A stretch of 64,000 nucleotides of DNA from positions 144,645-208,644 of the forward strand of contig NZ_LLZG01000231.1 of assembly GCF_001509475.1 (NCBI RefSeq), read 5' to 3'. Below the pieces are notes generated by a model that was given only the letters and a program-made list of their open reading frames with translations, did not search any database and was not told the origin of the DNA. This stretch comes from Streptomyces regalis. GTDB lineage: Bacteria > Actinomycetota > Actinomycetes > Streptomycetales > Streptomycetaceae. A program made the position numbers and the translations under genes. Positions 43,931 to 51,932 of this stretch are shown piece by piece (the first letter of the stretch is position 1; every line of letters starts with the position of its first letter).

Positions 43931-45211
43931 TCAGCGGAGGCGGTCCAGCGTCTTGTAGTAGGCGCCCGCGAAGGGCAGGAACCAGGCGGTGCCGTTGTAG
44001 AGGGGGATGCGGGACGGGGCCAGGTCGCGGACGGGGCTGACCTCGGGGTGGCCGTCCATCACCTCGGCCATGACCTGCCCCATGTGCGTGGCCATCTGCA
44101 CGCCGTGGCCCGCGTATCCCATGGAGTAGTAGACGCCGTCCTCGGTCTGCCCGGCGTGCACGATGCGGTCCATCGCGAAGCCGACGGAGCCGCCCCACAC
44201 GTACTCGACCTTCGTCCGGGCGAGTTGGGGGAAGACCTCGCACATCTCACGGAACAGGACGGCCCCGCTCTTCTTGTCCGAGGTGGGGTCGGACGGTGCG
44301 AAGCGGGCGCGGCCGCCGAACAGCAGCCGGTTGTCCGGGGTGAGCCGGAAGTAGTGGCAGACCTGGTTGGAGTCGACGATGAGGCGGGCCTTCGGGATGA
44401 TGTCCCGGGCGAGCTCCTCGCCGAGCGGCTCGGTCACGATGATGAAGCTGCCCACGCAGACCTGCCGGCGGCGCAGCCACGGGAAGTTCTTGTCGGTGTA
44501 GGCGTCGGTGGCCATCATGACCTGCCCGGCACGGATCACACCGCGCTCGGTGCTGACCTCGAACCGGCCGGCGGCGGTGCGCCGCACGCCGATGGCCGCG
44601 TTGCGCTCGTGGATCTCGACACCGGTGCGCTCGCACGCCTCGGCCATGCCGCGCACGAAGCGGCCGACGTGCAGGGCGGCGCTGAACGGGTCGAGCAGGC
44701 CGCCGTGGTAGGCGTCGGATCCGATCTCGGAACGCAGCTCGGACTTACCGACCAGAGTGGTCTCGTGTCCGAAGTACTGGGCCAGGTCGCGCTGTTGGGC
44801 CTTCTTGCTCTCGAAGTGGGCGGGGCGGGACGCGACGCCCAGGCGTCCGACGCGGCGGAACTGGCAGTCGATGGACTCCTCGTTCACCAGCCGCTCGACG
44901 GTGTCCACGGCCTCGCCGTAGGAGTTGTAGATCTCGCGGGCCCGATCGAGTCCGTACCGGCGGATGGCCTGGCGCACGCCGATGGTGAAGCCCAGGTTGG
45001 CCATGCCGCCGTTGCGCGCGGAGGCACCGGAGCCGATCTGGCCCTTCTCGACGAGGGTGACGCGGGCGCCCTTGCGGGCGGAGTGGAGGGCGGTGGACAG
45101 ACCCGTCAGGCCGGCGCCGATGACCACCAGGTCGGTGTCCTCGGTCAGTGGCTTGCCGGACCGGTCGGGAAACACCCCGGCGGTTTCTATCCAGTAGGGA
45201 ATCGTCTTCAT
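43931..45211 (-). CDS. FAD-dependent amine/D-amino-acid oxidoreductase (DAO family, PuuB-like)
   Basis: 426 residues. The FAD-binding motif is TDLVVIGAGLTGLSTALHSARKGARVTLVEKG near residue 27. GSGASARNGGMANLGF is the flavin-contact segment of gamma-glutamylputrescine oxidase/DadA relatives, and SMGYAGHGVQMATHMGQVMAE is the C-terminal FAD-binding block. It would oxidatively deaminate an amine or amino acid to an aldehyde or oxo acid. It is 41 bp upstream of the aldehyde dehydrogenase on the same strand and downstream of the polyamine-type importer, which supports an amine substrate. Confidence 0.9.
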   Translation of the reverse strand: MKTIPYWIETAGVFPDRSGKPLTEDTDLVVIGAGLTGLSTALHSARKGARVTLVEKGQIGSGASARNGGMANLGFTIGVRQAIRRYGLDRAREIYNSYGEAVDTVERLVNEESIDCQFRRVGRLGVASRPAHFESKKAQQRDLAQYFGHETTLVGKSELRSEIGSDAYHGGLLDPFSAALHVGRFVRGMAEACERTGVEIHERNAAIGVRRTAAGRFEVSTERGVIRAGQVMMATDAYTDKNFPWLRRRQVCVGSFIIVTEPLGEELARDIIPKARLIVDSNQVCHYFRLTPDNRLLFGGRARFAPSDPTSDKKSGAVLFREMCEVFPQLARTKVEYVWGGSVGFAMDRIVHAGQTEDGVYYSMGYAGHGVQMATHMGQVMAEVMDGHPEVSPVRDLAPSRIPLYNGTAWFLPFAGAYYKTLDRLR

Positions 45212-45266
45212 TGCGGGTCCTCTGGGGGAGTTTCGAAGTGGGGCACGGCCGGTGCCGGCGCAAGGC

Positions 45267-45371
45267 TCAGGTGAGGGGTTCGGCGGGACCGAGCGAGCCG
45301 TTGGCGGTCATGTTCAGCAGCAGGTGCCGCTGAGCGGTGGCCGCGGTCAGCTGAGCGGCGGCAGTGGTCAT
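45267..45371 (-). CDS. Small ORF (34 residues) coupled to the potC-like gene
   Basis: ATG at 45371 overlaps the TGA of the permease gene (ATGA), and TGA at 45267-45269 ends it. The sequence MTTAAAQLTAATAQRHLLLN then MTANGSLGPAEPLT is helical at first and Gly/Pro-containing later. The coupling overlap and operon position argue for translation, but I recognise no family. It could be a micropeptide of the transport operon or the stump of a deleted enzyme gene. Confidence 0.4.
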   Translation of the reverse strand: MTTAAAQLTAATAQRHLLLNMTANGSLGPAEPLT

Positions 45372-46234
45372 ACGGCCTCACCTCCGGGGTTGGCGACCCC
45401 GACCGTGTTCTCGACCGACAGCAGGGATTCCTGCCGTCCGGAGCCGAGCCAGCGCACCAGTGCCACCAGGCCGAGGGCGAGGATCGCGAAGGCGATGAGG
45501 ATCGCGCTGACTGCGGTCACGCTGGGGTCGATCTCGAAGGTGAGGGAGTTGTAGACCTGCACCGGCAGGGTGACGGTGTCGACGGAGGAGAGGAACTGGG
45601 AGATGTAGAACTCGTCGAAGCTGGTGATGAAGGAGAAGATCGCCGCCGCGATCATTCCCGGCGCGGCGAGCGGGAAGGTGATCCGCCGGGCGATGGTCAT
45701 ACGGCCGGCGCCCATGCTGGCGGCTGCGTCCTCCAGGCGTTCGTCGATCCCGCGCAGGGTCGCGATCAGGATGAGCACCGCGATCGGCGAGGCGAGCACG
45801 GTGTGGCCCAGGGCGATGGCGAGCGGGCTGCCCAGCATCGCGGCGGGCTCGAAGAGCAGGAACAGCCCGAGTGCGGTGACGATCTGGGGAATGACCAGCG
45901 GTCCCAGGACCAGGGCGAAGACCGCCGAGCGCAGCGGCAGTTCGCTGCGGGTCAGCGCGGTCGCCGCGGTCACACCGATGATGAGGGAGAACACGGTGCT
46001 CAGGGCGGCGACCAGGGCGCTCAGGGACAGCGCGGCGGGCCACTTGCTGCCGTCGGCGAACAGCGCCTTGTACCAGTTCAGCGTCCACGCCTCCGGCGGG
46101 AACGCGGCGAAGGCGTTGCTGCTGAAGGAGGTGACGACGATGACGACGATCGGCAGCGCCAGGAACAGCAGGATCAGGGTGGCGATGGCGGTCAGAGCGA
46201 TCCGCCCGGCGAGGGTCTTGCGCAGCTCCATCAT
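45368..46234 (-). CDS. ABC transporter permease, spermidine/putrescine PotC type
   Basis: About 288 residues with six hydrophobic segments. The EAA loop reads LEDAAASMGAGRMTIARRITFPLAAPGMIAA, the contact point for the ATPase. The start overlaps the stop of the preceding permease gene by four bases (ATGA). With the other three components it forms a complete polyamine/opine-type importer. Confidence 0.9.
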   Translation of the reverse strand: MMELRKTLAGRIALTAIATLILLFLALPIVVIVVTSFSSNAFAAFPPEAWTLNWYKALFADGSKWPAALSLSALVAALSTVFSLIIGVTAATALTRSELPLRSAVFALVLGPLVIPQIVTALGLFLLFEPAAMLGSPLAIALGHTVLASPIAVLILIATLRGIDERLEDAAASMGAGRMTIARRITFPLAAPGMIAAAIFSFITSFDEFYISQFLSSVDTVTLPVQVYNSLTFEIDPSVTAVSAILIAFAILALGLVALVRWLGSGRQESLLSVENTVGVANPGGEAV

Positions 46235-47124
46235 GACCCACTCCTCTTCTTACGGCTGGCGCCGAGGGAGCTGACGAGCTTGACCAGCAGCAGTCCGGTG
46301 AGGGTGAGCACCAGCAGGATGACGCCCTGGGCGGCCGCCCCGTTCCACTGGTTCTCCTTCGTCACCTGCTGGTTGATGAGGGTGGCGATCATCGTCTGGT
46401 TGGGTCCGCCCATCAGGGCCGGGGTGATGTAGTAGCCCAGCGACAGGATGAAGCTGAGCAGTCCGGCACTGGCCAGGCCAGGGGCGACCAGCGGCAGGTA
46501 GACCCGGCGGAAGATCGTCACGCGTCCCGCGCCCATGCTGGACGCGGCCGCCAGCAGCCGCAGGTCCACACCGCGCATCACCCCGTACAGCAGCAGCACG
46601 GTGTAGGGCAGCATCATGGAGGTGGTGCCGATGACCACACCCAGCTCGTTGTAGAGCAGCTGGAACGGCGTCCCCGGTATGGACATGGCGGCCAGGGTCT
46701 CGTTCACCAGGCCCTTGTCACCGAGCATGATGATCCAGCCGTACGTGCGTACCAGGGCGCTGACGAAGTGCGGGACGACGACGACCAGCATGGCGAGGCC
46801 GGCCCACAGGGGCTTGAGCCGGGAGATCGCCTGGGCCAGGACGAACCCGAAGACGAGGCTGAGCAGCGCCGTCTCCGCGGAGATCCGCAGCGTGGTGAAC
46901 AGCACCGACAGGTTGACGCCGGTCAGCGCGTCGGCGTACCAGTGCAGCGTGAACGATCCGTCGGCATTCTTCAGGCTGAGGAGCAGCGTGCTGAAGATCG
47001 GGTAGACGAACAGCACCAGCAGATAGACGACGACCGGCAGCGCGTAGAGGACCCCGACCCGGGTCTTGCGCGAGGCCAGCAGCTTGCGCGGACGGGCAGG
47101 AGCTCCCGCGAGGGTGGCGGCCAT
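46231..47124 (-). CDS. ABC transporter permease, PotB type
   Basis: 297 residues, six membrane segments, and the EAA loop LRLLAAASSMGAGRVTIFRRVYLPLVAPGLA. The hydrophobic N-terminal helix follows a basic KLLASRKTRVG stretch. It is three bases downstream of the ATPase stop and overlaps the next permease, so the four transport genes form one operon. Confidence 0.9.
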   Translation of the reverse strand: MAATLAGAPARPRKLLASRKTRVGVLYALPVVVYLLVLFVYPIFSTLLLSLKNADGSFTLHWYADALTGVNLSVLFTTLRISAETALLSLVFGFVLAQAISRLKPLWAGLAMLVVVVPHFVSALVRTYGWIIMLGDKGLVNETLAAMSIPGTPFQLLYNELGVVIGTTSMMLPYTVLLLYGVMRGVDLRLLAAASSMGAGRVTIFRRVYLPLVAPGLASAGLLSFILSLGYYITPALMGGPNQTMIATLINQQVTKENQWNGAAAQGVILLVLTLTGLLLVKLVSSLGASRKKRSGS

Positions 47125-47127
47125 GGC

Positions 47128-48267
47128 TCACCCTCCCTGTTCGTCGGTGAAGAGGTTGACGTCGTCCGCCTCGGCGCTGATCCCGACCCGCTCGCCCGCG
47201 ACGGGGCCGCGGCCTGCCGGTACCTCCAGGCGCAGCAGCGGCGCGTCACCGCCGTCGATGCGTACGCCGGCACGGACCAGGGTGCCCACGTAGGTGGCGG
47301 TCTCCACCGTGCCGGTACAGAAGCCGTCGTCGGTGGCGCAGGCCCGCAGCCGGCCCGGCTGCACGGCGACCTTGACCCGGGTGCCGGAGGCGAGGTCGTG
47401 GCGGCGTGCCTTGAGCAGGCCGCCACTCTTGTCGAGGCGGACCAGGGTGTGCTCGTCGGTGTGCTTCTCCACGCGGCCGGGCAGGAAGTTGGCCGCGCCG
47501 AGGAAGTCCGCGACGAAGGGGGTCCTGGGCCGCTCGAACAGCTCCCTCGGCGTGTCGAACTGCTCGATCAGGCCGTTGCGCATCACCGCGATCCGGTCCG
47601 ACATGACCAGCGCTTCTTCCTGATCGTGCGTCACATAGATGACCGTCAGGCCGAGTTCCTGCTGGATGGTCTTGATCTCGACCTGGAGCTGGTCGCGGAG
47701 CTTCTTGTCCAGCGCGCCCAGCGGCTCGTCCATGAGGATGACCGGCGGGCGGTAGACCAAGGCCCGGCACAGGGCGACACGCTGCTGCTGACCGCCGGAC
47801 AGCTCGCGCGGCTTGCGGCCGCCGAAGCCGGACAGGCCGGCGATCTCCAGCGTTTCCGCGACGCGCCTGCGGATCTCGTCCTTCGGTACTCCGCGCAGCG
47901 TGAGCGGGAAGGCGACGTTCTCCTGCACGGTCATGTGCGGGAAGAGCAGGTACTGCTGGAAGACGAAACCCAGGCCCCGCTTCTGCGGGGCGAGCCGGGT
48001 GACGTCGCGGCCCCCCACGGTGATGGTGCCGGAGTCGGGTTCGCAGAACCCGGCGATCATCATCAGGGTCGTGGTCTTGCCCGACCCGGAGGAGCCGAGG
48101 AAGGTGACGAACTCGCCGGCCGCGATCTCCATAGACGCCTCGTCGACGGCGACGACGTCCCCGTACGTCTTGCGCAGGGCCACCACCGACAGCGCTTTGC
48201 CGGTCGCGGTGGCCGGCGTGCAGCCGGCCACCGCGACGGACGGTGTGACCACACCGAATTCAGCCAC
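47128..48267 (-). CDS. ABC transporter ATPase, PotA type
   Basis: 379 residues. Walker A GSSGSGKTT, signature LSGGQQQRVALCRALVYRP, Walker B VILMDEP and the H-loop VTHDQEEA are all intact. The C-terminal TOBE domain extends from about residue 290. The GTG start at 48267 overlaps the binding-protein stop by eight bases (GTGGCTGA). It supplies energy for the importer. Confidence 0.92.
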   Translation of the reverse strand: MAEFGVVTPSVAVAGCTPATATGKALSVVALRKTYGDVVAVDEASMEIAAGEFVTFLGSSGSGKTTTLMMIAGFCEPDSGTITVGGRDVTRLAPQKRGLGFVFQQYLLFPHMTVQENVAFPLTLRGVPKDEIRRRVAETLEIAGLSGFGGRKPRELSGGQQQRVALCRALVYRPPVILMDEPLGALDKKLRDQLQVEIKTIQQELGLTVIYVTHDQEEALVMSDRIAVMRNGLIEQFDTPRELFERPRTPFVADFLGAANFLPGRVEKHTDEHTLVRLDKSGGLLKARRHDLASGTRVKVAVQPGRLRACATDDGFCTGTVETATYVGTLVRAGVRIDGGDAPLLRLEVPAGRGPVAGERVGISAEADDVNLFTDEQGG

Positions 48268-49369
48268 GAGCCCACTCCAACCAGCGCTTGGTGACGGCGG
48301 CTTCGTTCTTCAGCCACCACTCGACGTCCGTGTCGAAGCCCTTGTCGTAGTACTGCGGCGCACCGGCGAGTGCGTTGCGCTCGTCCTCGGTGAGCTTCTC
48401 GTAGGCCACCGGGGAGGACGGGTTCGACGGGAAGGCCTTGGCCAGGTTGGCCTGGATCTCGGGCCGCAGCGCGAAGTCCATGAGCTGGTAGGCGTTGTCC
48501 ACGTTGGCCGCGCCCTTGGCGATGGCGTAGCCCTGGAACTGGCGGCGCATGCCGTTGAGCTGCCGTGCGACCGGGACGCCCTGCTTCTGCAGATCGGCGA
48601 TACGGCCGTCCCAGACGGTGGACATCGTCACCTCCTGGCGGCTGAGGAGCACACCGGGCAGCGGGCCGCTGTCCCAGAACTTCTTGATGTCGGCCCGCAG
48701 CCGAGTCAGCACCTTGAAGGCGCGGTCCACATCGAGCGGGTACAGCTTGTCCATGGGCACGCCGTCGGCCAACAGCGCGAACTCCAGCTCCGGCAGGTCA
48801 CCGTCCGGGCTGACCATCGCGCGGCTGCCCTTGAACGCCCTGGTGTCCCAGAAGTCCGCCCAAGACTCGGGCTTGCGGCCGCCGAAGGCGTCGGTGCGGT
48901 ACGCCATGCACTGGCCGTAGAAGCTGTGGCCGATGGCATGCTCGGTGATCTGGTTCTCGGGGATCTTCGCGCTCTTCAGGCTCTTGATCCGGTCCGGGTC
49001 CAGCGTCTCCAGGGCATCCTGGGCCACATACCTGGTGTGGGACGTCATCGTGATGTTGATGAGGTCGCACTGCGGACGGCCCTGCTTGATCTGGGCGAGC
49101 AGCGGGGCGTCGTCGAGGTTGAGCACCTTGACGGCGATCCCGGTCTCCTGCGTGAACGGCGTGTAGATCGCCTTCTGCAGCGCCGCGCCGTAGGAACCGC
49201 CGCTGTCGCGGACGACCACCGTCTTGCCGCCCTTCCCACCGGTGCCGGTGGAAGCGCTGCGGCTGGTGCCGGTACCGCAGGCGCTGAGGGCGGTTGCGGC
49301 GGCGAGACCCGCCGTGGCTCCGCCGACGCCGCGCAGGAAGAGCCTGCGGTCTATACGGGCGTCTCTCAT
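48260..49369 (-). CDS. ABC transporter substrate-binding protein, PotD type
   Basis: 369 residues. The N-terminus has a twin-arginine signal, RRLFLRGVGGATAGLAAATALSACGTG, ending in a lipobox (LSAC), so it is probably a Tat-exported lipoprotein. The mature part has the PotD fold (VVVRDSGGSYGAALQKAIYTPFTQETGI). It is the first gene of the transport operon, which reads binding protein, ATPase, permease, permease. Confidence 0.9.
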   Translation of the reverse strand: MRDARIDRRLFLRGVGGATAGLAAATALSACGTGTSRSASTGTGGKGGKTVVVRDSGGSYGAALQKAIYTPFTQETGIAVKVLNLDDAPLLAQIKQGRPQCDLINITMTSHTRYVAQDALETLDPDRIKSLKSAKIPENQITEHAIGHSFYGQCMAYRTDAFGGRKPESWADFWDTRAFKGSRAMVSPDGDLPELEFALLADGVPMDKLYPLDVDRAFKVLTRLRADIKKFWDSGPLPGVLLSRQEVTMSTVWDGRIADLQKQGVPVARQLNGMRRQFQGYAIAKGAANVDNAYQLMDFALRPEIQANLAKAFPSNPSSPVAYEKLTEDERNALAGAPQYYDKGFDTDVEWWLKNEAAVTKRWLEWARG

Positions 49370-49421
49370 CGTGTGCCTCCTGGGGGTGGTGCTACGGGGA
49401 AAGAAGGACGGCTGGGGGGGG

Positions 49422-49649
49422 TTAAGGGCGGGGATCCGACTCGCCGGATCCGAGGCCCGCGCCGGAGGTCGGGAGGGTGTCGGGCTGCGTGGCCGTGTCG
49501 GGATCCCACGGGACGGCCAGGGCGGCCAGTTCCCCGGGGACGATGGTGAGGCCGTGCATGCCGTAGAAGATCCGACCGTCGGCCGGGGCGTGAACCGCGT
49601 GCTCGATCCCGTCGGCCGGGTCGACGATGCGACCGAGGACGTCGCTCTC
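49422..49649 (-). pseudogene. C-terminal remnant of a succinylglutamate desuccinylase/aspartoacylase-family protein
   Basis: Minus-strand text SDVLGRIVDPADGIEHAVHAPADGRIFYGMHGLTIVPGELAALAV resembles the C-terminal beta domain of AstE/aspartoacylase-family enzymes, which have a 'G-I-DP-G-V-APVDG' pattern. It runs to a TAA at 49422-49424. The catalytic zinc-binding part is gone. It lies in an otherwise gene-free gap. Confidence 0.5.
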
Positions 49650-49740
49650 GGCCCAGCACTTCGAGTTCTACGCGGGCGTCACCGACAAGCTCGGCGGGGT
49701 CCTTCGGGGCTGTCCGTGCGGGACGATGTGCGTCGCGCGT
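49650..49740 (+). pseudogene. Possible aldehyde-dehydrogenase scrap
   Basis: Plus-strand AQHFEFYAGVTDKLGG resembles the N-terminal helix of aldehyde dehydrogenases ('-YFRYYAGLADKL-G'). Only ~16 residues match before unrelated sequence. Short and tentative. Confidence 0.25.
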
Positions 49741-50420
49741 CAGATGCCGAGCATCTGGTTGAGCTCGGCCAGGGACTTCACCGGCACGTAGTCGTAGCCG
49801 TGGGTGACCGGGTCGTTGCCACGGTCCAGGAGGATGAGGTTGCGGAAGCCCATGTCGTGCATCGGCATCAGGTCGTAGCGGGTGTGCGAGGAGACGTGCA
49901 CGAAGTCCTCGGGGGACGCGTCGAGCTGGTCGAGCATGTACTCGAACGCGGCGTACCGGGGCTTGTAGTAGCCGGCCTGCTCCGCGGTGTAGACCGCGTG
50001 GAAGTCCGCCCCGAGCCGGGGCACGCTCTCCTGAAGGAAGGAGTCGTCGGCGTTGGAGAAGATCACCAGCTTGTAGTTCTCGCCCATCTTCTTCAGCGGC
50101 GCCGGCACGTCCGCGTGCGGGCCCCAGCTGCGCACGCCGTCGGCGAACCGCTTGCCCGCGTCCGGGGCCGCCTTGATGCCCCACTTGCGGCAGACCCGCT
50201 CGAAGGAGTCCTGCAGCACCTGCTCGTAGGCGTAGTACTCGCCGCGGACCTGGTCGTAGCGGTAGCCGCGGAACTCCCGGATGAACTGGTCCCACTGCTC
50301 GGCCGGGATCTGGTCGCCGACGAGCTCACGCGTGATGGGGTTCATCGGCCACTCGATCAACGTGCCGTAGCAGTCGAACGAGACGTACTTCGGGCGGAAC
50401 TGGAACGAGGGAATGGGCAT
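49740..50420 (-). CDS. HAD-family type II haloacid dehalogenase-like hydrolase
   Basis: 226 residues. Motif I, SFDCYGTLIEWP, supplies the nucleophile Asp; motif II is LVIFSNADDSF, and the acidic motif near the end is HVSSHTRYDLMPMHDMGFRNLILLDRG. The cap helices and overall length match (S)-2-haloacid dehalogenases. It lies on the same strand as the sarcosine-oxidase-like gene. Dehalogenase or phosphatase activity cannot be distinguished from sequence. Confidence 0.85.
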   Translation of the reverse strand: MPIPSFQFRPKYVSFDCYGTLIEWPMNPITRELVGDQIPAEQWDQFIREFRGYRYDQVRGEYYAYEQVLQDSFERVCRKWGIKAAPDAGKRFADGVRSWGPHADVPAPLKKMGENYKLVIFSNADDSFLQESVPRLGADFHAVYTAEQAGYYKPRYAAFEYMLDQLDASPEDFVHVSSHTRYDLMPMHDMGFRNLILLDRGNDPVTHGYDYVPVKSLAELNQMLGI

Positions 50421-50532
50421 GGAAGTGCTCCGTTTTCTTGCTTCGGGGAACTGGTTACGGCCGGCGATGGCCACGGGCATGCTCATGACAGAGGTGTCGA
50501 GGTGAGGGTGATGCCGTCGACATCGCCGGGGA

Positions 50533-51669
50533 TCAGGCGGCGCCGACTCCTGCCGGAGCGAGGAAGTCGATGGGGTGATCGGTGGTGCCGTCGAGGGCCA
50601 GGTCGGCTGCGATCTCACCCATCGCGGGCGAGAACTTGAAGCCGCTGCCGGAGAATCCGGCCATGACGATGATGTCGTCCTCGCCGGGGAGATGACCGAC
50701 GAGCGGGTTTCCGGAGTCGGTGTAGCCCTCCATGTAGGCCGACATCCTGATGGGGTCGGGGTTCAGGTCGGGCATGAGTTCACCGATGAGCTCGCGGAAG
50801 GTGCCGAGTTCTTCGGGGCGGACCGTACGGTCGAGCCGTTCGGGCTCGGGCACCGGCGCATGGTATTTGAAGGAGAGACCGAGCTTGACGGAGATGCCGT
50901 CGGGCGACGGGATTCCGAAGCAGTCGTGGGGTGTGCTGCGCACGAACGCGGGGGCCCCGCCCGCGAACCAGTCGTGGCGGGTGGGCAGGTGCCAGGAGCA
51001 GACCACCCGGCGGACGTCGACGGTCCGGGGGAGGTCCGGGAGCAGGGTGTTGATCCAGGGGCCCACGGTCACCACGGCGGCGTCCACATGGTCCGTGCCC
51101 TGGTCGGTGACGATCTGCACCCCGCCACCCGCCGCGGGGACGACCTCGCGCACCGTGGTGTAGCGGTGCAGCCGGGCACCCAGCTGCTCGGCACGGGCGG
51201 CGGCGGCCTGGATCGACGCCTCCGGCCTGATGACGGCGCCCAACCGGTCGAGGACGGCGGTGTGTCCGTCCGGGAGCCGGTGCTGCGGGTAGCGGCGGGC
51301 GAGTTCCTCCCGGTCCAGTACCTCGTGATCCAGCCCATGGGCGGCGCTGGTGGAGAGGAGGAGGCGCATGGACGGTGAGGCGGTCTCTCCCATCACGAGG
51401 CAGCCGCTGCGCCGTCGCAGCGACCGGCTCGTCTCCGCCTGGAGCTCCTCCCACAGCCCGTCCGCGAGTCGCAGCAGCGGAACGTACCCGGGTTCGCCGA
51501 GGTGGGCGGCTCGGAAGATGCGGCTCTCGCCCCCGGCCGCGCCGCGATCGTGACCCGGCGCGTACCGGTCGTAGCCAATGACCTCGGCTCCGCGGGCGGC
51601 CAGTCGCCACATGGTCTGGCTGCCCATGCTGCCGGCACCGATCACGGCGACGCGCTTCGGGATGCGCAT
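50533..51669 (-). CDS. Monomeric sarcosine oxidase / N-methyltryptophan oxidase-like FAD enzyme
   Basis: 378 residues. The N-terminal FAD motif is RVAVIGAGSMGSQTMWRLAARGAEVIGYDRY, followed by HDRGAAGGESRIFRAAHLGEPGYV, the hallmark of MSOX/MTOX enzymes, and the C-terminal GFSGSGFKFSPAMGEI. I see no Cys in the ESGYT-x-SG-NP segment that would correspond to the covalent flavin-binding Cys of MSOX, so FAD may be non-covalent. The ATG at 51669 follows AAAGGAG. It would demethylate or oxidise a secondary amine or amino acid, consistent with the island. Confidence 0.87.
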   Translation of the reverse strand: MRIPKRVAVIGAGSMGSQTMWRLAARGAEVIGYDRYAPGHDRGAAGGESRIFRAAHLGEPGYVPLLRLADGLWEELQAETSRSLRRRSGCLVMGETASPSMRLLLSTSAAHGLDHEVLDREELARRYPQHRLPDGHTAVLDRLGAVIRPEASIQAAAARAEQLGARLHRYTTVREVVPAAGGGVQIVTDQGTDHVDAAVVTVGPWINTLLPDLPRTVDVRRVVCSWHLPTRHDWFAGGAPAFVRSTPHDCFGIPSPDGISVKLGLSFKYHAPVPEPERLDRTVRPEELGTFRELIGELMPDLNPDPIRMSAYMEGYTDSGNPLVGHLPGEDDIIVMAGFSGSGFKFSPAMGEIAADLALDGTTDHPIDFLAPAGVGAA

Positions 51670-51932
51670 GAGGTCGCTCCTTTCGATGGTGTGGTCCGTG
51701 GCAGTCGGCCCCCAGCATGGTGCGGACACCGTGCGGACCCTTCGAGTTCGGGTCCCGCTGGGGATGGCGTTCACTTTCCGCCCGGGGGAACCTGCAGGTC
51801 AACCCACACTGTGTTCCGCCTTGGGGCCTTCTCGAGACGGTCTGTCACTGCGGACGGCCGGGCTCCGCAAAATGCCGGCCCCCCTCTTGTCACGCTGCGT
51901 GGCCGGTGCGAGGGTGAGCCCGATCACCTCGG

